A DNA stretch of 64,000 nucleotides from Anaerolineaceae bacterium. GTDB lineage: Bacteria > Chloroflexota > Anaerolineae > Promineifilales > Promineifilaceae. How positions within the stretch are numbered: position 1 is the stretch's first letter; each line of letters opens with the position of its first letter. Under the pieces are notes generated by a model. It saw nothing but the letters and a program-made list of their open reading frames with translations. It did not search any database and had not been told where the DNA came from. The stretch spans positions 1-64,000 of the forward strand of contig PABI01000060.1 in the NCBI GenBank assembly GCA_002699125.1, given 5' to 3'. This document shows positions 51,559 through 60,370 of this stretch, one piece after another. Both the position numbers and the translations under genes were made by a program.

Positions 51559-52236
51559 GCTCTGCTCCATTTTGGGCCACAAACCAAACGAGTTTGGCTT
51601 GCGACAGTTATCTTTTCTCGGATCGCTTGAGTAGTCAAGTAGCTGGGTTCGATGTGACTTCTTCGTTAAAGGTGTGTTTACTTTTAGTTCTTGTAGAATG
51701 GCAGTCCGTTAAGCTTCTTCACGACTTTACTGGACTGCCATTCTACGGGTGTTTCTTCTTTTACTTCTTCGCTTATTGTTTGCTTCTTCACGCTTGATTA
51801 AAGCTTATTACAGCGGGCTGCTTTTTACTTTTGTGACTATTGCCCGCGTCTTGTTTATTGTCAGGCGTCACCTCCTCATGTTTAGATTTTGCAGATCGGA
51901 TTTTTCCGGGTTGTTGTTGGAATGTGTGTTTGGCGTGTGTGTTTGCGTGAACGGGTTATGTCAAATCCGCGCTTGCTTATGGCCGCACTATAGCCAGCGC
52001 CGGGTGGCGGGTGAATAGGAAAAACAGCATAGTACGGCCGTCCTAGATCGAGGAATTTGCAACGAAAATGGCTGCTTTTGCTGCTGCTTGGGGGTCAAAT
52101 CAGGGTCATTCGGGGAGTTTTTTCGCGATAGTGCTCTTGAATGGCAAAAGTTACAAAAATGCTTACAGGTTTATTTCTTTACGGCTTCTTCACGGTGGAG
52201 GGGGCCGTTCTTATTTTGCACTTATGTTGAAATCTA
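51559..52236. other. Gene-free gap upstream of the secreted protein gene
   Basis: No supported gene on either strand. Both strands carry only short open frames without family sequence or ribosome sites. The region is T-rich on the plus strand with repeated CTTCTTC/TTTACTTC units around 51700-51800 and includes the inverted repeat at 51693-51746. It probably contains the promoter region of the secreted protein and the 3' end of the methyltransferase transcript. Confidence 0.6.
51693..51746. repeat. 15-base perfect inverted repeat in the gene-free gap
   Basis: GTAGAATGGCAGTCC (51693-51707) and GGACTGCCATTCTAC (51732-51746), with a 24-base loop. It could be a hairpin of a transcript or a protein-binding site; no T tract follows directly. 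Confidence 0.88.
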
Positions 52237-53055
52237 TCAGAATTCCAGCTTGAAGGAGAGCTGCTGCGCTTCAGCCGGTGTGGGCTTTTGCGCCCGTACA
52301 CAAAAAGAAAGCCCAGCTACATTTTTCTCGCTGCGGATACGATAGCCTGTTTGCTGTAGCATCTGTCGCCAATACTCTGAAGTAGGTAAGCCAAAGCCAG
52401 TCAGTCCGCGGATAAGCCAGTTTGTCTGGCTGCGTACCGACTCTGCCAGCAGCAGCTGCCCACGTGGTTTGAGGATGCGGTACGCTTCACGCAGCAACGC
52501 CGCCCGGTCCCCGTCTTGCCAAAATTCTCCGGCTACGTGACACAGCATCACCGTATTGATGCTTTCATCTGGCAGGGGCAGCAGATTCAAATTGCCCTCG
52601 CGCCAGCTCAGGCGGGGATCGGCCGGAGGCGGTGGCTCTAAGGTACGCCAGCGCACCAGCCAGGGGCTGATGGTCCATTGGGGATTGTAAATGTCGATGA
52701 CGGTGACCTGGCCGGTGGTCAGGCGCCGCGAAAGGCCGATAGCCGGCCGCTGTAGACCCAAATCAATGTAGGCGAAACGTTCTGTGGCGGGCAGCTGGCC
52801 CATGTCGAATAAAACGTGGTGCGGCGTGATGCCGTCAAAATCGTATCGTTGGCGAGCTTCCCAGATGCCGGCGGCGATGAAGTAGATTAAAATGATGAAA
52901 ACGGCCGTGGCCAACGGAATAAACGACAGCCAGCCGCGCATGGCGCTCACGCCAATAATGACAAGCGCGGCGACCATGCCCAGGTAAAGCAGCACAAATC
53001 GAGGCCAGTTGGCAAGAATGTAAGTACGTGTTCCACTAAAACGGCCGTCATTCAT
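52237..53055 (-). CDS. Membrane-anchored class I SAM methyltransferase
   Basis: A 272-residue protein. Two N-terminal hydrophobic segments (about 17-37 and 44-65) anchor a cytoplasmic Rossmann methyltransferase domain: motif I region ATERFAYIDLGLQRPAIGLS and QVTVIDIYNP, then LPLPDESINTVMLCHVAGEF (post-motif with likely AdoMet contact) and ILKPRGQLLLAES. The first motif is weaker than the canonical E/DxGxGxG, as in membrane-linked relatives. The substrate is unknown. I start at the ATG ending at 53055; the 14 codons further upstream are not supported. A second methyltransferase is divergent, 41 bases away. Confidence 0.85.
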   Translation of the reverse strand: MNDGRFSGTRTYILANWPRFVLLYLGMVAALVIIGVSAMRGWLSFIPLATAVFIILIYFIAAGIWEARQRYDFDGITPHHVLFDMGQLPATERFAYIDLGLQRPAIGLSRRLTTGQVTVIDIYNPQWTISPWLVRWRTLEPPPPADPRLSWREGNLNLLPLPDESINTVMLCHVAGEFWQDGDRAALLREAYRILKPRGQLLLAESVRSQTNWLIRGLTGFGLPTSEYWRQMLQQTGYRIRSEKNVAGLSFCVRAQKPTPAEAQQLSFKLEF

Positions 53056-53096
53056 AAACGAGAAGTATACCCAATATCGGGATGAAGGATGAAACA

Positions 53097-53696
53097 ATGA
53101 ATCAGGAGCAGCAGGAATCGCAGGCTCGCTTTACGGAACGATACGCCAATGGTCAGGTGCCGTGGGATGATGATTTGCCGCCGCCTGAAGTGCAGGATTT
53201 GGTGGCTGCCTTGCCACCTGGTCGGGCGCTGGATTTGGGCTGTGGTTACGGCCGTACTTCCATCTATCTGGCGCAAAAGGGTTGGCAGGTAGACGGGGTC
53301 GATTTTGTCCCACAAGCCGTTGCCGAAGCAAAGCGTCGCGCTGCGGCAGCCGGGGCGTTGAACCAAATTCAGTTTCACGTAGGCTCGGTGGCGGATTTAC
53401 ACTTTGCCGACGGACCCTATGATTTGGCCATCGACGTGGGCTGTATGCATTCACTTAGCGCACCGCTGCAACAAGCGTACCGTGACGAGCTGCTGCGCCT
53501 GCTGCAGCCAGGAGCCGCCTACCTGCTGTTTGCTCGCCTGCACAGCCCAGAAGACGATCCGGACGGACCTCGCGGCGTCAAAGAAGGCGTGCTGCGGACT
53601 CTTTTTGCCCCCTTCAAGTTGCAAAAATGTGAACTTGGTGTGACTGAAGGTGAAGATTACAGTTGGCGCTCCGGCTGGTTCTGGTACGTGCGCTGA
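53097..53696 (+). CDS. Class I SAM methyltransferase
   Basis: A 199-residue methyltransferase of the TehB/thiopurine-like type. Motif I is ALDLGCGYGRTSIYLAQKGW, motif II QVDGVDFVPQAVAEAKRRAA, and motif IV YDLAIDVGCMHSL. It acts on an unknown small molecule, possibly a toxic metal oxyanion or thiol compound in this family. The ATG at 53097 has AAGGATGAAACA in front; the earlier ATG at 53082 lacks a ribosome site. It is divergent from the membrane-anchored methyltransferase and convergent with the M50-like gene that follows. Confidence 0.92.
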   Translation: MNQEQQESQARFTERYANGQVPWDDDLPPPEVQDLVAALPPGRALDLGCGYGRTSIYLAQKGWQVDGVDFVPQAVAEAKRRAAAAGALNQIQFHVGSVADLHFADGPYDLAIDVGCMHSLSAPLQQAYRDELLRLLQPGAAYLLFARLHSPEDDPDGPRGVKEGVLRTLFAPFKLQKCELGVTEGEDYSWRSGWFWYVR

Positions 53697-53698
53697 GG

Positions 53699-54250
53699 TT
53701 AGGACACAGTGTCGTTGCGACGCGGCCACCAATACAGTAAGGTGCTGCCATCTGTGAAGCCCAGCGGCAAAAATGCACCAAAAAAAAGTACCAGCAAATT
53801 TTCCCAAAAAAGAAATGCGACAAGGAGGGTAAGCGGAGAGTTGTTGGCTGGCAGGATTAGCAGCAAGGCACCGCTAATTGCCGCGACAAGCAGGCTGGCT
53901 GCCGGACCGCCCAGGGCACGCCGAATGTGGATGGCGGCTGGTAGGGGCGGCTCATCCTTGGGGTACACAGAGGTCATCAATATTAGCCAGCTAATGATTC
54001 GCTGCATCGGGTAGCCAACGCGCCGGGCGACCCAGGCGTGGCCTAAATGGTGCAACAGATCGCTCAGCCAATGGAGGATAACGGCCGTAAACCCCACCAC
54101 AACGGCCGTTCCCCAAGACAGATCAAACAGCAGCCGCACCGCAACCGAAAAAAGCAGCCAAAGCAAACCAGAAAGCAGCAAGGAACTTGCCTTGAACCAT
54201 ATGGCGACGCCCCAAATTGTGCCTAACTGCCAGCGCTTTTTCATCATCAA
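53699..54250 (-). CDS. M50-like membrane protein with degenerate HExxH
   Basis: A 183-residue protein with five hydrophobic segments (about 12-30, 32-50, 55-66, 118-135, 140-158). The segment SDLLHHLGHAWVARRVGYPM matches the S2P/M50 site-2 protease pattern, but the motif reads HHLGH (67-71) and not HExxH, so the catalytic Glu is replaced by His. The second metal-ligand region (LGFTDGSTLL) keeps its Asp. I infer a pseudo-protease, possibly metal-binding, or a divergent family. It is between a methyltransferase gene and the triple DsbA-like gene; a strong minus-strand terminator (54262-54298) sits just upstream. Confidence 0.75.
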   Translation of the reverse strand: MMMKKRWQLGTIWGVAIWFKASSLLLSGLLWLLFSVAVRLLFDLSWGTAVVVGFTAVILHWLSDLLHHLGHAWVARRVGYPMQRIISWLILMTSVYPKDEPPLPAAIHIRRALGGPAASLLVAAISGALLLILPANNSPLTLLVAFLFWENLLVLFFGAFLPLGFTDGSTLLYWWPRRNDTVS

Positions 54251-54261
54251 ACCTTTCTAAA

Positions 54262-54298
54262 AGAAAAAAGCTCCCGACGATTCTGCATCGTCAGGAGC
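54262..54298 (-). terminator. Rho-independent terminator after the triple DsbA gene
   Basis: On the minus strand, GCTCCTGACGAT and ATCGTCGGGAGC pair (one mismatch) with a 5-base loop, followed by TTTTTTCTTTT. Downstream of the gene 54316-56358. Confidence 0.9.
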
Positions 54299-54315
54299 CA
54301 ATAAAGTTTGCTTTT

Positions 54316-56358
54316 TTATTCGCCGACTTCTTCTAATAAGAATTCAACGGCGTCTACAAAAGTGCTGTATGGTTGGGCACCGGACAAGAAGTAGCCATTT
54401 AAAAAGAAGGCTGGCGTGCCGCTGACACCGTAGCTGATGCCCTCATTTAAATCGGCATTGACTGCTTCTTCATGGGTGCCTTCGGCCAGGCAGGTGGCAA
54501 ACTGCGCTTCATCCAGCCCCATTTCGGCAGCGTATTGGTTGAAGAGGGTGTCGGCATCGGTACGGCCGTTCCACTCTGCCTGCGTTTGGAATAGCCTATC
54601 GTGCATCTCGACGTAAGCATCCTGGTCCCCGGCACAGCGGGCGGCGCTGGCGGCCAACACTGCCTGCGGATGAATCTGCGTCAGGGGGAAATCCTTAAAG
54701 ACGTAATACACCACGCCCGTGTCGATGTAATTTTCTTTGAGCTGCGGGTACGTTTGCGTAAAGTGACGGCTGCAAAACGGGCATTGATAATCGGTATATT
54801 CAATGATGGTGATCGGTGCGTTGGGATCGCCCACGGCATAAGCGCCGTCAATGGGAATATCAACCGGGCCGGAAGGCGGCTGCGGTTGGGCTGCCTGCGC
54901 CTGTGCCTGCTCATAAGCCTGGCGCATTTGCGCTTCCAAAACGGCCTCCAGTTCGCCAGTTTCAATGAGTGTGGCAACCTGGTCAAACACCTCAAACGGT
55001 TGGGCACCGCGCAGCGGGTAGCCGTTCACGTAAAACGTTGGTGTGCTGTTCACGCCTAGAGAAAGCGATTCCTGCTGGTTTGCCAGCACAAGATCGCGTT
55101 GTTCACCCAGCTCAATGCAGCTTACCAGGGCATCGCTGTCCAGCCCCAAATCGGTCGCCAGATCGGCAAACGCGTTGATAGCGGCCGTTTCGCCACCGCC
55201 GCCCCACAATTCCTGGTTGGCAAAAACGGCATCATGCATCTCTTTGTACGCCGCTTGTTCACCGGCGCAGCGCACGGCCGTTGCCGCCACAATCGCTTCA
55301 GGATGCGAATTATCTAATGGCAAATCCTTAATGGCGTAAAAGGCACGGCCGCTTTCAACCATCTCCGCCAAAATGGTGGGGAACGTTTCTACAGCATACT
55401 GCTGACAAAACGGACATTGATAATCGGTAAATTCCACAATCTGTATTGGTGCGTTGGGGTCTCCGGCTGACCAGGCCACATTTCCCGGCTCAACCGAAAT
55501 GGAAACAGGCGTAGGCACAGCGTACTCAGGCGGCAGTTCGCCATCATTACTGGGCGCTTCGACAATGCTCTCGCCGGCACCAATCAGCGCAATCGCCTCG
55601 TTAAACGTGGCCAGCGGCTGGGCACCTATGAGCGGCTGCTCGTTGATGAAAAAGCTGGGCGTGCTGCTGATCCCGCGTGACAGTCCCAGCTCATAATCCG
55701 CCTGCACGTCTGCGGCATATTTGTTCTGGTCCAGGCAGCTGTTGAATGCTTCCATTTCCAGGTCAAGCGCTTCGCCGTAGCTGGCAAAGACTGTGTTGGC
55801 CTGGTTGTGGCCCCATTCAGAAATGTTGTTGAAGAGCATGTCGTGCATTTCCCAGTAGGCCACGGCGCCTTGCTCTCCGGCACAGCGAGCGGCGTTGGCG
55901 GCCAGCGGGGCTTGCGGGTGGATATTCAGCGGGAAATCGTAGAAGATGAGCAGGACTTCGCCGTTGGCAATCTGGTTATCATTAATAGATGGCAGCGTTT
56001 GGGCAAAGAAACGGCCGCAAAACGGACATTGATAATCGGAAAACTCTTCAATGACAACAGGGGCATCAGGATCGCCGCGATACGGCCGTCCTTCATCCGT
56101 AAAGCCAACTTCAATACCGTCGGCATCATACTCTACCGTCTCGGCGGCAATGGCCACGACAGGAGTACTGTTTACGGCCGTATCCGCTTCTTCTTCTGCG
56201 TTAACCGACGGCAGCAATGAACTGCCGTCACGCGGCAGCAGCGATTCAGATTCCGTATCGTTGCTGGTGGTAGGATTGGGGGTGGCTGCACCGCAGCTTA
56301 TCGTGAAAAGTAATATTGCTGTGGCAAACCACCACATTTTCTTTGTTGAAAAAAACAT
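54316..56358 (-). CDS. Lipoprotein with three tandem DsbA-like thioredoxin domains
   Basis: A 680-residue surface lipoprotein. The signal peptide ends in SCGAA (Cys22), followed by a Ser/Asp/Glu linker to about residue 80. Three DsbA-type (thioredoxin_4) domains follow, each with YQCPFC: CPFCGRF (Cys111/114), CPFCQQY (315/318) and CPFCSRH (526/529). Each domain also has the helical insert HPxA/AxxAxRCAGEQ(DQ) and the cis-Pro segment TPSFFIN, TPTFYVN or TPAFFLN. All six active-site Cys are kept. One-domain DsbA lipoproteins are common in Gram-positive-type cells; the triplication on one anchor is unusual. No DsbB/VKOR partner is seen in the window. Confidence 0.93.
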   Translation of the reverse strand: MFFSTKKMWWFATAILLFTISCGAATPNPTTSNDTESESLLPRDGSSLLPSVNAEEEADTAVNSTPVVAIAAETVEYDADGIEVGFTDEGRPYRGDPDAPVVIEEFSDYQCPFCGRFFAQTLPSINDNQIANGEVLLIFYDFPLNIHPQAPLAANAARCAGEQGAVAYWEMHDMLFNNISEWGHNQANTVFASYGEALDLEMEAFNSCLDQNKYAADVQADYELGLSRGISSTPSFFINEQPLIGAQPLATFNEAIALIGAGESIVEAPSNDGELPPEYAVPTPVSISVEPGNVAWSAGDPNAPIQIVEFTDYQCPFCQQYAVETFPTILAEMVESGRAFYAIKDLPLDNSHPEAIVAATAVRCAGEQAAYKEMHDAVFANQELWGGGGETAAINAFADLATDLGLDSDALVSCIELGEQRDLVLANQQESLSLGVNSTPTFYVNGYPLRGAQPFEVFDQVATLIETGELEAVLEAQMRQAYEQAQAQAAQPQPPSGPVDIPIDGAYAVGDPNAPITIIEYTDYQCPFCSRHFTQTYPQLKENYIDTGVVYYVFKDFPLTQIHPQAVLAASAARCAGDQDAYVEMHDRLFQTQAEWNGRTDADTLFNQYAAEMGLDEAQFATCLAEGTHEEAVNADLNEGISYGVSGTPAFFLNGYFLSGAQPYSTFVDAVEFLLEEVGE

Positions 56359-56512
56359 TAATCAAAACTCCGTCTATTCGTCTTAACCATGAGGATGTGC
56401 TAGACTTTTATGTTTGGTTCACTGACCTGCATTAACTGCTTCAACTCTCAGCTTATATAAACAATAATGGGCTGCAAAAGAAATAGCTTTTGGGTCAGTC
56501 ACTTTTAAAAAC

Positions 56513-57346
56513 ATGGTCATCAGTTCGTATCTTAAACGAAAAAGGGATAAGACACCACTGAATGCTCGGCTTTATTGGTTGGCATTAACATTTTGTTTCT
56601 TGGCAGTGATAGGAGGGTCCGCGCCCGCTGCTGCCCAAACAACCAATGGCATCAGCCAACCTGCTTCTGGCGACACCATTTCCGGTGTCATTGAAGTGCG
56701 CGGTACGGCCGTTCATCCCAATTATTTGCGGTATGAACTGGCGTTTTTACGGCAAGATGTGCCCGGTGCCGAATGGATTGTTTTTGCGGAAGGGGCCGAA
56801 CCGGTGACAGATGGCGTGCTGGCTGTATGGGATACTACCGTAGGCCGAAGCATTGGTTCACCGGTTTTCCCCGACGGCCGTTACCAGCTGCGGCTGCGTG
56901 TGGTTAAAACCGACTTTAACTACGATGAATATTTTGTCACTGACCTGATTATTCAAAATGAGGGACCGACCGCCACGCCAACGCCAGATGAAACGGCCGT
57001 AGCCCTGACAGCAACCGTGGCCGCCGTGCCGGCACAGCCTACCGGCAGCAGCGACAGCAGCTTCCAGCAGCCCACACCGCTGCCTTCGCTGACACCGTTC
57101 CCCACGCCTACGCCGCCGCCAACCGTTATTGGCGCCACGCCCACCGCCCCACAAGCGGGTGGTGACACAGGAGACGGTGGGCTGATTGGCCAGCTGGAAG
57201 CGGTGGAAACAACACAGATGGGCGAAGCCTTTTTGCTGGGGATGCGCTTGACGGGCGGACTGTTTTTGGCTGCGGGATTGTACCTGCTGCTGCGCTGGGC
57301 TGGCCGCCGATTGTGGCACTTATACTGGACAAAAAAAGGGGAGTGA
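56513..57346 (+). CDS. Secreted protein with C-terminal membrane anchor
   Basis: A 277-residue protein of unknown family. A basic start and signal peptide (about 20-41) are followed by an extracytoplasmic domain of about 110 residues, beta-rich (ISQPASGDTISGVIEVRGTA, then DGRYQLRLRVVKTDFNYDEY), resembling an Ig-like or Big-type fold. A Thr/Pro linker (about 155-205) precedes a C-terminal membrane helix (about 245-262). The stop lies in the inverted repeat at 57342-57411. It is divergent from the DsbA gene and upstream of the substrate-binding lipoprotein gene on the same strand. No Shine-Dalgarno is seen. Confidence 0.76.
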   Translation: MVISSYLKRKRDKTPLNARLYWLALTFCFLAVIGGSAPAAAQTTNGISQPASGDTISGVIEVRGTAVHPNYLRYELAFLRQDVPGAEWIVFAEGAEPVTDGVLAVWDTTVGRSIGSPVFPDGRYQLRLRVVKTDFNYDEYFVTDLIIQNEGPTATPTPDETAVALTATVAAVPAQPTGSSDSSFQQPTPLPSLTPFPTPTPPPTVIGATPTAPQAGGDTGDGGLIGQLEAVETTQMGEAFLLGMRLTGGLFLAAGLYLLLRWAGRRLWHLYWTKKGE

Positions 57347-57411
57347 AAAGTGATAAGTAAAAAGTGAAAAGTTTGAGCCACTTTTCACTTATCACTTTTT
57401 ACTTTTCACTT
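57342..57411. repeat. GTGAAAAGTGATAAGT inverted repeat, copy 2
   Basis: AGTGAAAAGTGATAAGTAAA plus AAGTGAAAAGT on the left and ACTTTTCACTTATCAC plus TTTTTACTTTTCACT on the right, separated by about 7 bases: an almost complete stem. The left arm contains the TGA stop of the preceding gene. It is related to 43688-43764. Confidence 0.9.
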
Positions 57412-57443
57412 CTTACCGAGTAAAGAAGGAAGTAAACAACAGA

Positions 57444-59468
57444 GTGAAGATAGCAACGCCGATTTTCGTTATTTTTCTGTTCCTATTTGCCCTGACTGCG
57501 TGTCAGAATGAGGAGGAGCTGCCTACTCCGGTGGCTACAATTGCGGTTTCTTCTGTAGATGATGGTGTAGATGAAGACGAGGCTGTGGGGGAGTCGTCTG
57601 TGTCCGATCCAGAGTCTACAGCAGCTCCTGCCGAGACATCCACGCCTGCGCCCCCAACGCCCACGCCGCTGCCACCTAAGCTGCTAACCGTTTGCCTGGG
57701 TGCCGAGCCGACCAGCCTCTTTTTGTACGGGGATGATAGTTTGGCGGCAACGGCCGTACGCCATGCACTCTATGAAAATTTGTACACCACCCTCAATTAC
57801 GACTACCAGCCACAGGGCCTGCAAAAGCTGCCCAGCCTGGATGAGGGCGACGCGCGCATTGGTCTGGTAGAAGTGGATGAAGGTGACCTCATCGTGAATT
57901 CGGCGGGAAATGTGGTCTTTTTGGTGCCCGGCGTCCAGTTTGTGCGCGGCGATGGCGAGTTTGTCACTTTTGATCGCACTTTAACGGCCGAAGGGGCTGA
58001 ACCGCTGCTCATGCAGCAAATGACGGTTGATTTTACCTTCAAACCGATGACCTGGTCCGACGGAACGGCCGTTACCGCTGCCGATTCCGTTTTTAGCCAT
58101 GAAATTGCAGCAGGTTCTGAGCTGCCGGCTGAGCAGGCCAAAATTGAGCGCACCGCCAGCTATGAAGCCACCGGTGATCTTTCCGTCACTTGGACTGGAC
58201 TGCCCGGCTTCCTCAACCCCGAATATTTCACCAACGTCTGGACGCCGCTGCCGCAGCACCAGCTAGGTGGCTTTACCGCTGCTGAGCTGCTGGCCGAAGA
58301 TTCTGCAGCGCCGCAGCCGTTGAGCAGCGGCCCGTTTGTGGTAGATGCGTGGCAGCAGGGTGAGGCGCTCATCTTGCGCAACAATCCTTACTACTACCGG
58401 GCGGATCAGAACCTGCCCCACATTACCGAGCTGACGCTGCGCTTTGACCTTGCGGGGGAAACGGCCGTTAACCAAATCGCCGCCGGGTGTGACATTGTTA
58501 CCCACGACGCCATCAACCTGAGCCAGACGCCGGACGTATTGGCCGCAGCCGAAGCGGGTACGTTGTTGGCATCGTTTGTTTCTAACAATATTTTTGAACA
58601 TATCGATTTTGGTATTAACTCCTGGGAAAATTATGGGGATGGGTCGCGCAACGGCCGTCCCGACTGGTTTGAAGACGTGCGCGTGCGACAGGCTATTACC
58701 CTGTGCACCGATCGGCAACAGTTGATTGATGAGATCACTTATGGCCAATCCCGCATTTTGCACGCTTACATCCCGGATGACCATCCACTCTATCCGGAGA
58801 CCGCCCAAGCGTGGGATTATGATCCGGCGGCGGGCAACAGCCTGCTGGATGAAGAGGGCTTGGAAGACACCGATGGTGACGGCTTCCGCGAGCTGGTTGA
58901 ACGTGACCTGAACAGCACCATCGTGGCCACGACCACCATGAGCATCACCCTGGGCACAAACAGTGAGAGCGACATCCGCCTGCGCATCAACGAACTGGTC
59001 GCCGCTGACCTGGCCGAATGTGGCATTCAGGTGAACCTGTATGATGTGAACGCCAATGACTGGTTTGCCGACGGGCCGTTTAGCCCGCTGTTTGGCCGCC
59101 GTTTTGACCTGGCGACGTTTGCCTGGCGCACGGACATTCACCCGCCGTGCAGCCTGTATTTAAGCAGCAATGTCACCGGACCAGAAGAACGAGGCTTTGG
59201 CGGCTGGGGCAACATCAACGCCACCGGCTGGATTGACGAGGGATTTGACGCAGCCTGCAACGCGGCGCTGGCAGCGCTGCCCGGCACGCCGGAGTACACG
59301 GAAAATCACCTGGAGGCGGCCCAGATTTTTACTGAAGAGCTGCCAATTATTCCGCTGTTTCATTATTTGAAAACGGCCGTTACCCAACCCACCGTCCGCA
59401 ATTTCCAGCCAGACGCCTCCCAGCCGTCCGAGCTGTGGAATGTAGCGGAACTAGACATTGATGAATAG
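57444..59468 (+). CDS. Family 5 (peptide-type) substrate-binding lipoprotein
   Basis: A 674-residue extracytoplasmic binding protein. A signal with lipobox LTAC (Cys19), a Ser/Glu/Pro linker and a SBP_bac_5 domain: AATAVRHALYENLYTTLNYD near the start, FKPMTWSDGTAVTAADSVFS and DVRVRQAITLCTDRQQLIDE later, and a C-terminal lobe of the family (RFDLATFAWRTDIHPPCSLY). It would bind oligopeptides, nickel or sugars for an ABC importer; no importer permease or ATPase is adjacent, so it may serve a transporter elsewhere. The start is a GTG with AAGGAAG 12 bases upstream. Confidence 0.9.
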   Translation: MKIATPIFVIFLFLFALTACQNEEELPTPVATIAVSSVDDGVDEDEAVGESSVSDPESTAAPAETSTPAPPTPTPLPPKLLTVCLGAEPTSLFLYGDDSLAATAVRHALYENLYTTLNYDYQPQGLQKLPSLDEGDARIGLVEVDEGDLIVNSAGNVVFLVPGVQFVRGDGEFVTFDRTLTAEGAEPLLMQQMTVDFTFKPMTWSDGTAVTAADSVFSHEIAAGSELPAEQAKIERTASYEATGDLSVTWTGLPGFLNPEYFTNVWTPLPQHQLGGFTAAELLAEDSAAPQPLSSGPFVVDAWQQGEALILRNNPYYYRADQNLPHITELTLRFDLAGETAVNQIAAGCDIVTHDAINLSQTPDVLAAAEAGTLLASFVSNNIFEHIDFGINSWENYGDGSRNGRPDWFEDVRVRQAITLCTDRQQLIDEITYGQSRILHAYIPDDHPLYPETAQAWDYDPAAGNSLLDEEGLEDTDGDGFRELVERDLNSTIVATTTMSITLGTNSESDIRLRINELVAADLAECGIQVNLYDVNANDWFADGPFSPLFGRRFDLATFAWRTDIHPPCSLYLSSNVTGPEERGFGGWGNINATGWIDEGFDAACNAALAALPGTPEYTENHLEAAQIFTEELPIIPLFHYLKTAVTQPTVRNFQPDASQPSELWNVAELDIDE

Positions 59469-59505
59469 TTTAGCTTGGCGAGGTGTGCGCTGTTTAGCGG
59501 TTTTA

Positions 59506-59628
59506 GGGATGCTTCGGAGGACCTCAGAATGACAAGAAAAGGTTGCTTGGTAAGTAGCGATACCTAACTAGCAAGAGGTCCTAACTTGTCATTTCGAGCC
59601 GCTTTTGGCGAGAAATCCCTCTGAAGCA
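59506..59628. repeat. GGGATGCTTCGGAGG / TGTCATTTCGAG inverted repeat
   Basis: AGGGATGCTTCGGAGGACCT and CAGAATGACAAG on the left, CTTGTCATTTCGAGCC and GAGAAATCCCTCTGAAGC on the right, with a loop of about 45 bases. It fills most of the gap between the substrate-binding lipoprotein and pth; this element type is widely scattered in many bacterial genomes. Confidence 0.85.
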
Positions 59629-59665
59629 GGACGGGCAGAAACTTTGCCCTAGGACGTGATCAAGC

Positions 59666-60316
59666 GTGAACTTTTGGCGCAGATTATTTGGCCGCCGGGC
59701 AGAACCGGCGGATGAATTCGAAGAAATGAACGACGCAGAACGATTTTTAATTGCCGGCCTGGGCAATCCGGGCCGCAAATACCGGGGCAACCGGCACAAC
59801 ATCGGCTTTATGGCGGTCGATGCGCTGGCGGCTGCCTATAAAATCGAAAGCAGCAAGGTGCAGAACAAGGCGATTGTGGGCAACGGCCGTATCCAAAACC
59901 AAAACGTCATCATCGCCAAGCCGCAAACCTACATGAACAACAGCGGCGACGCCGTCGGTCCGTTGGCCCGCTACTACAAGGTGCCGCCGGAAAACGTGCT
60001 GGTTGTCTATGACGAACTGGATTTGCCTTTTGGCACCATACGCCTGCGTGAAAAAGGCGGAGCCGGTGGCCATAACGGTATGAGGTCAGTGATTAACCAT
60101 CTCGGCGAGGATTTCCCCCGCTTGCGGCTGGGAATCGGCCGTCCGCCGGGGCAGATGCCCGTACCTGCCTACGTGCTGCAAGATTTTGGCAAAGACGACC
60201 TGCCGCTGCTGGACGATGTCCTGGCCGAAGCCGTCCGCGCCATCGAAACCTATCTGCGCGATGGCATTCAACTGGCCATGTCACGGCACAATGGCAACCT
60301 TGTAAACGAAGAGTAG
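59666..60316 (+). CDS. pth: Peptidyl-tRNA hydrolase
   Basis: A 216-residue hydrolase that recycles peptidyl-tRNA dropped from ribosomes. The Pth fold is complete: FLIAGLGNPGRKYRGNRHNI with catalytic His44, AKPQTYMNNSGDAV with the conserved Asn, VVYDELDLPFG with the catalytic Asp, and the GGAGGHNGMRSVINHLG block. An N-terminal extension of about 22 residues (WRRLFGRRAEP) precedes the core. The start is GTG; an ATG at 59726-59728 would remove the extension and is possible. It is followed by a 15-base hairpin and then mfd, 54 bases apart; the pth-mfd order is a common bacterial arrangement. Confidence 0.97.
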   Translation: MNFWRRLFGRRAEPADEFEEMNDAERFLIAGLGNPGRKYRGNRHNIGFMAVDALAAAYKIESSKVQNKAIVGNGRIQNQNVIIAKPQTYMNNSGDAVGPLARYYKVPPENVLVVYDELDLPFGTIRLREKGGAGGHNGMRSVINHLGEDFPRLRLGIGRPPGQMPVPAYVLQDFGKDDLPLLDDVLAEAVRAIETYLRDGIQLAMSRHNGNLVNEE

Positions 60317-60322
60317 ATTCGG

Positions 60323-60355
60323 AGGTGCGACGCACTTCCAAAGTGCGTCGCACCT
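60323..60355. repeat. GGTGCGACGCACTT hairpin
   Basis: AGGTGCGACGCACTT (60323-60337) and AAGTGCGTCGCACCT (60341-60355) form a perfect 15-base stem with a 3-base loop in the pth-mfd gap. No T tract follows, so it is more likely a repeat element than a terminator. Confidence 0.93.
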
Positions 60356-60370
60356 GGATAGTTACCCACC

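Noticed and set aside
60323-60355. The pth-mfd hairpin as a transcription terminator
   Set aside because: It has no T tract, and pth and mfd are commonly co-transcribed; the element resembles a dispersed repeat.
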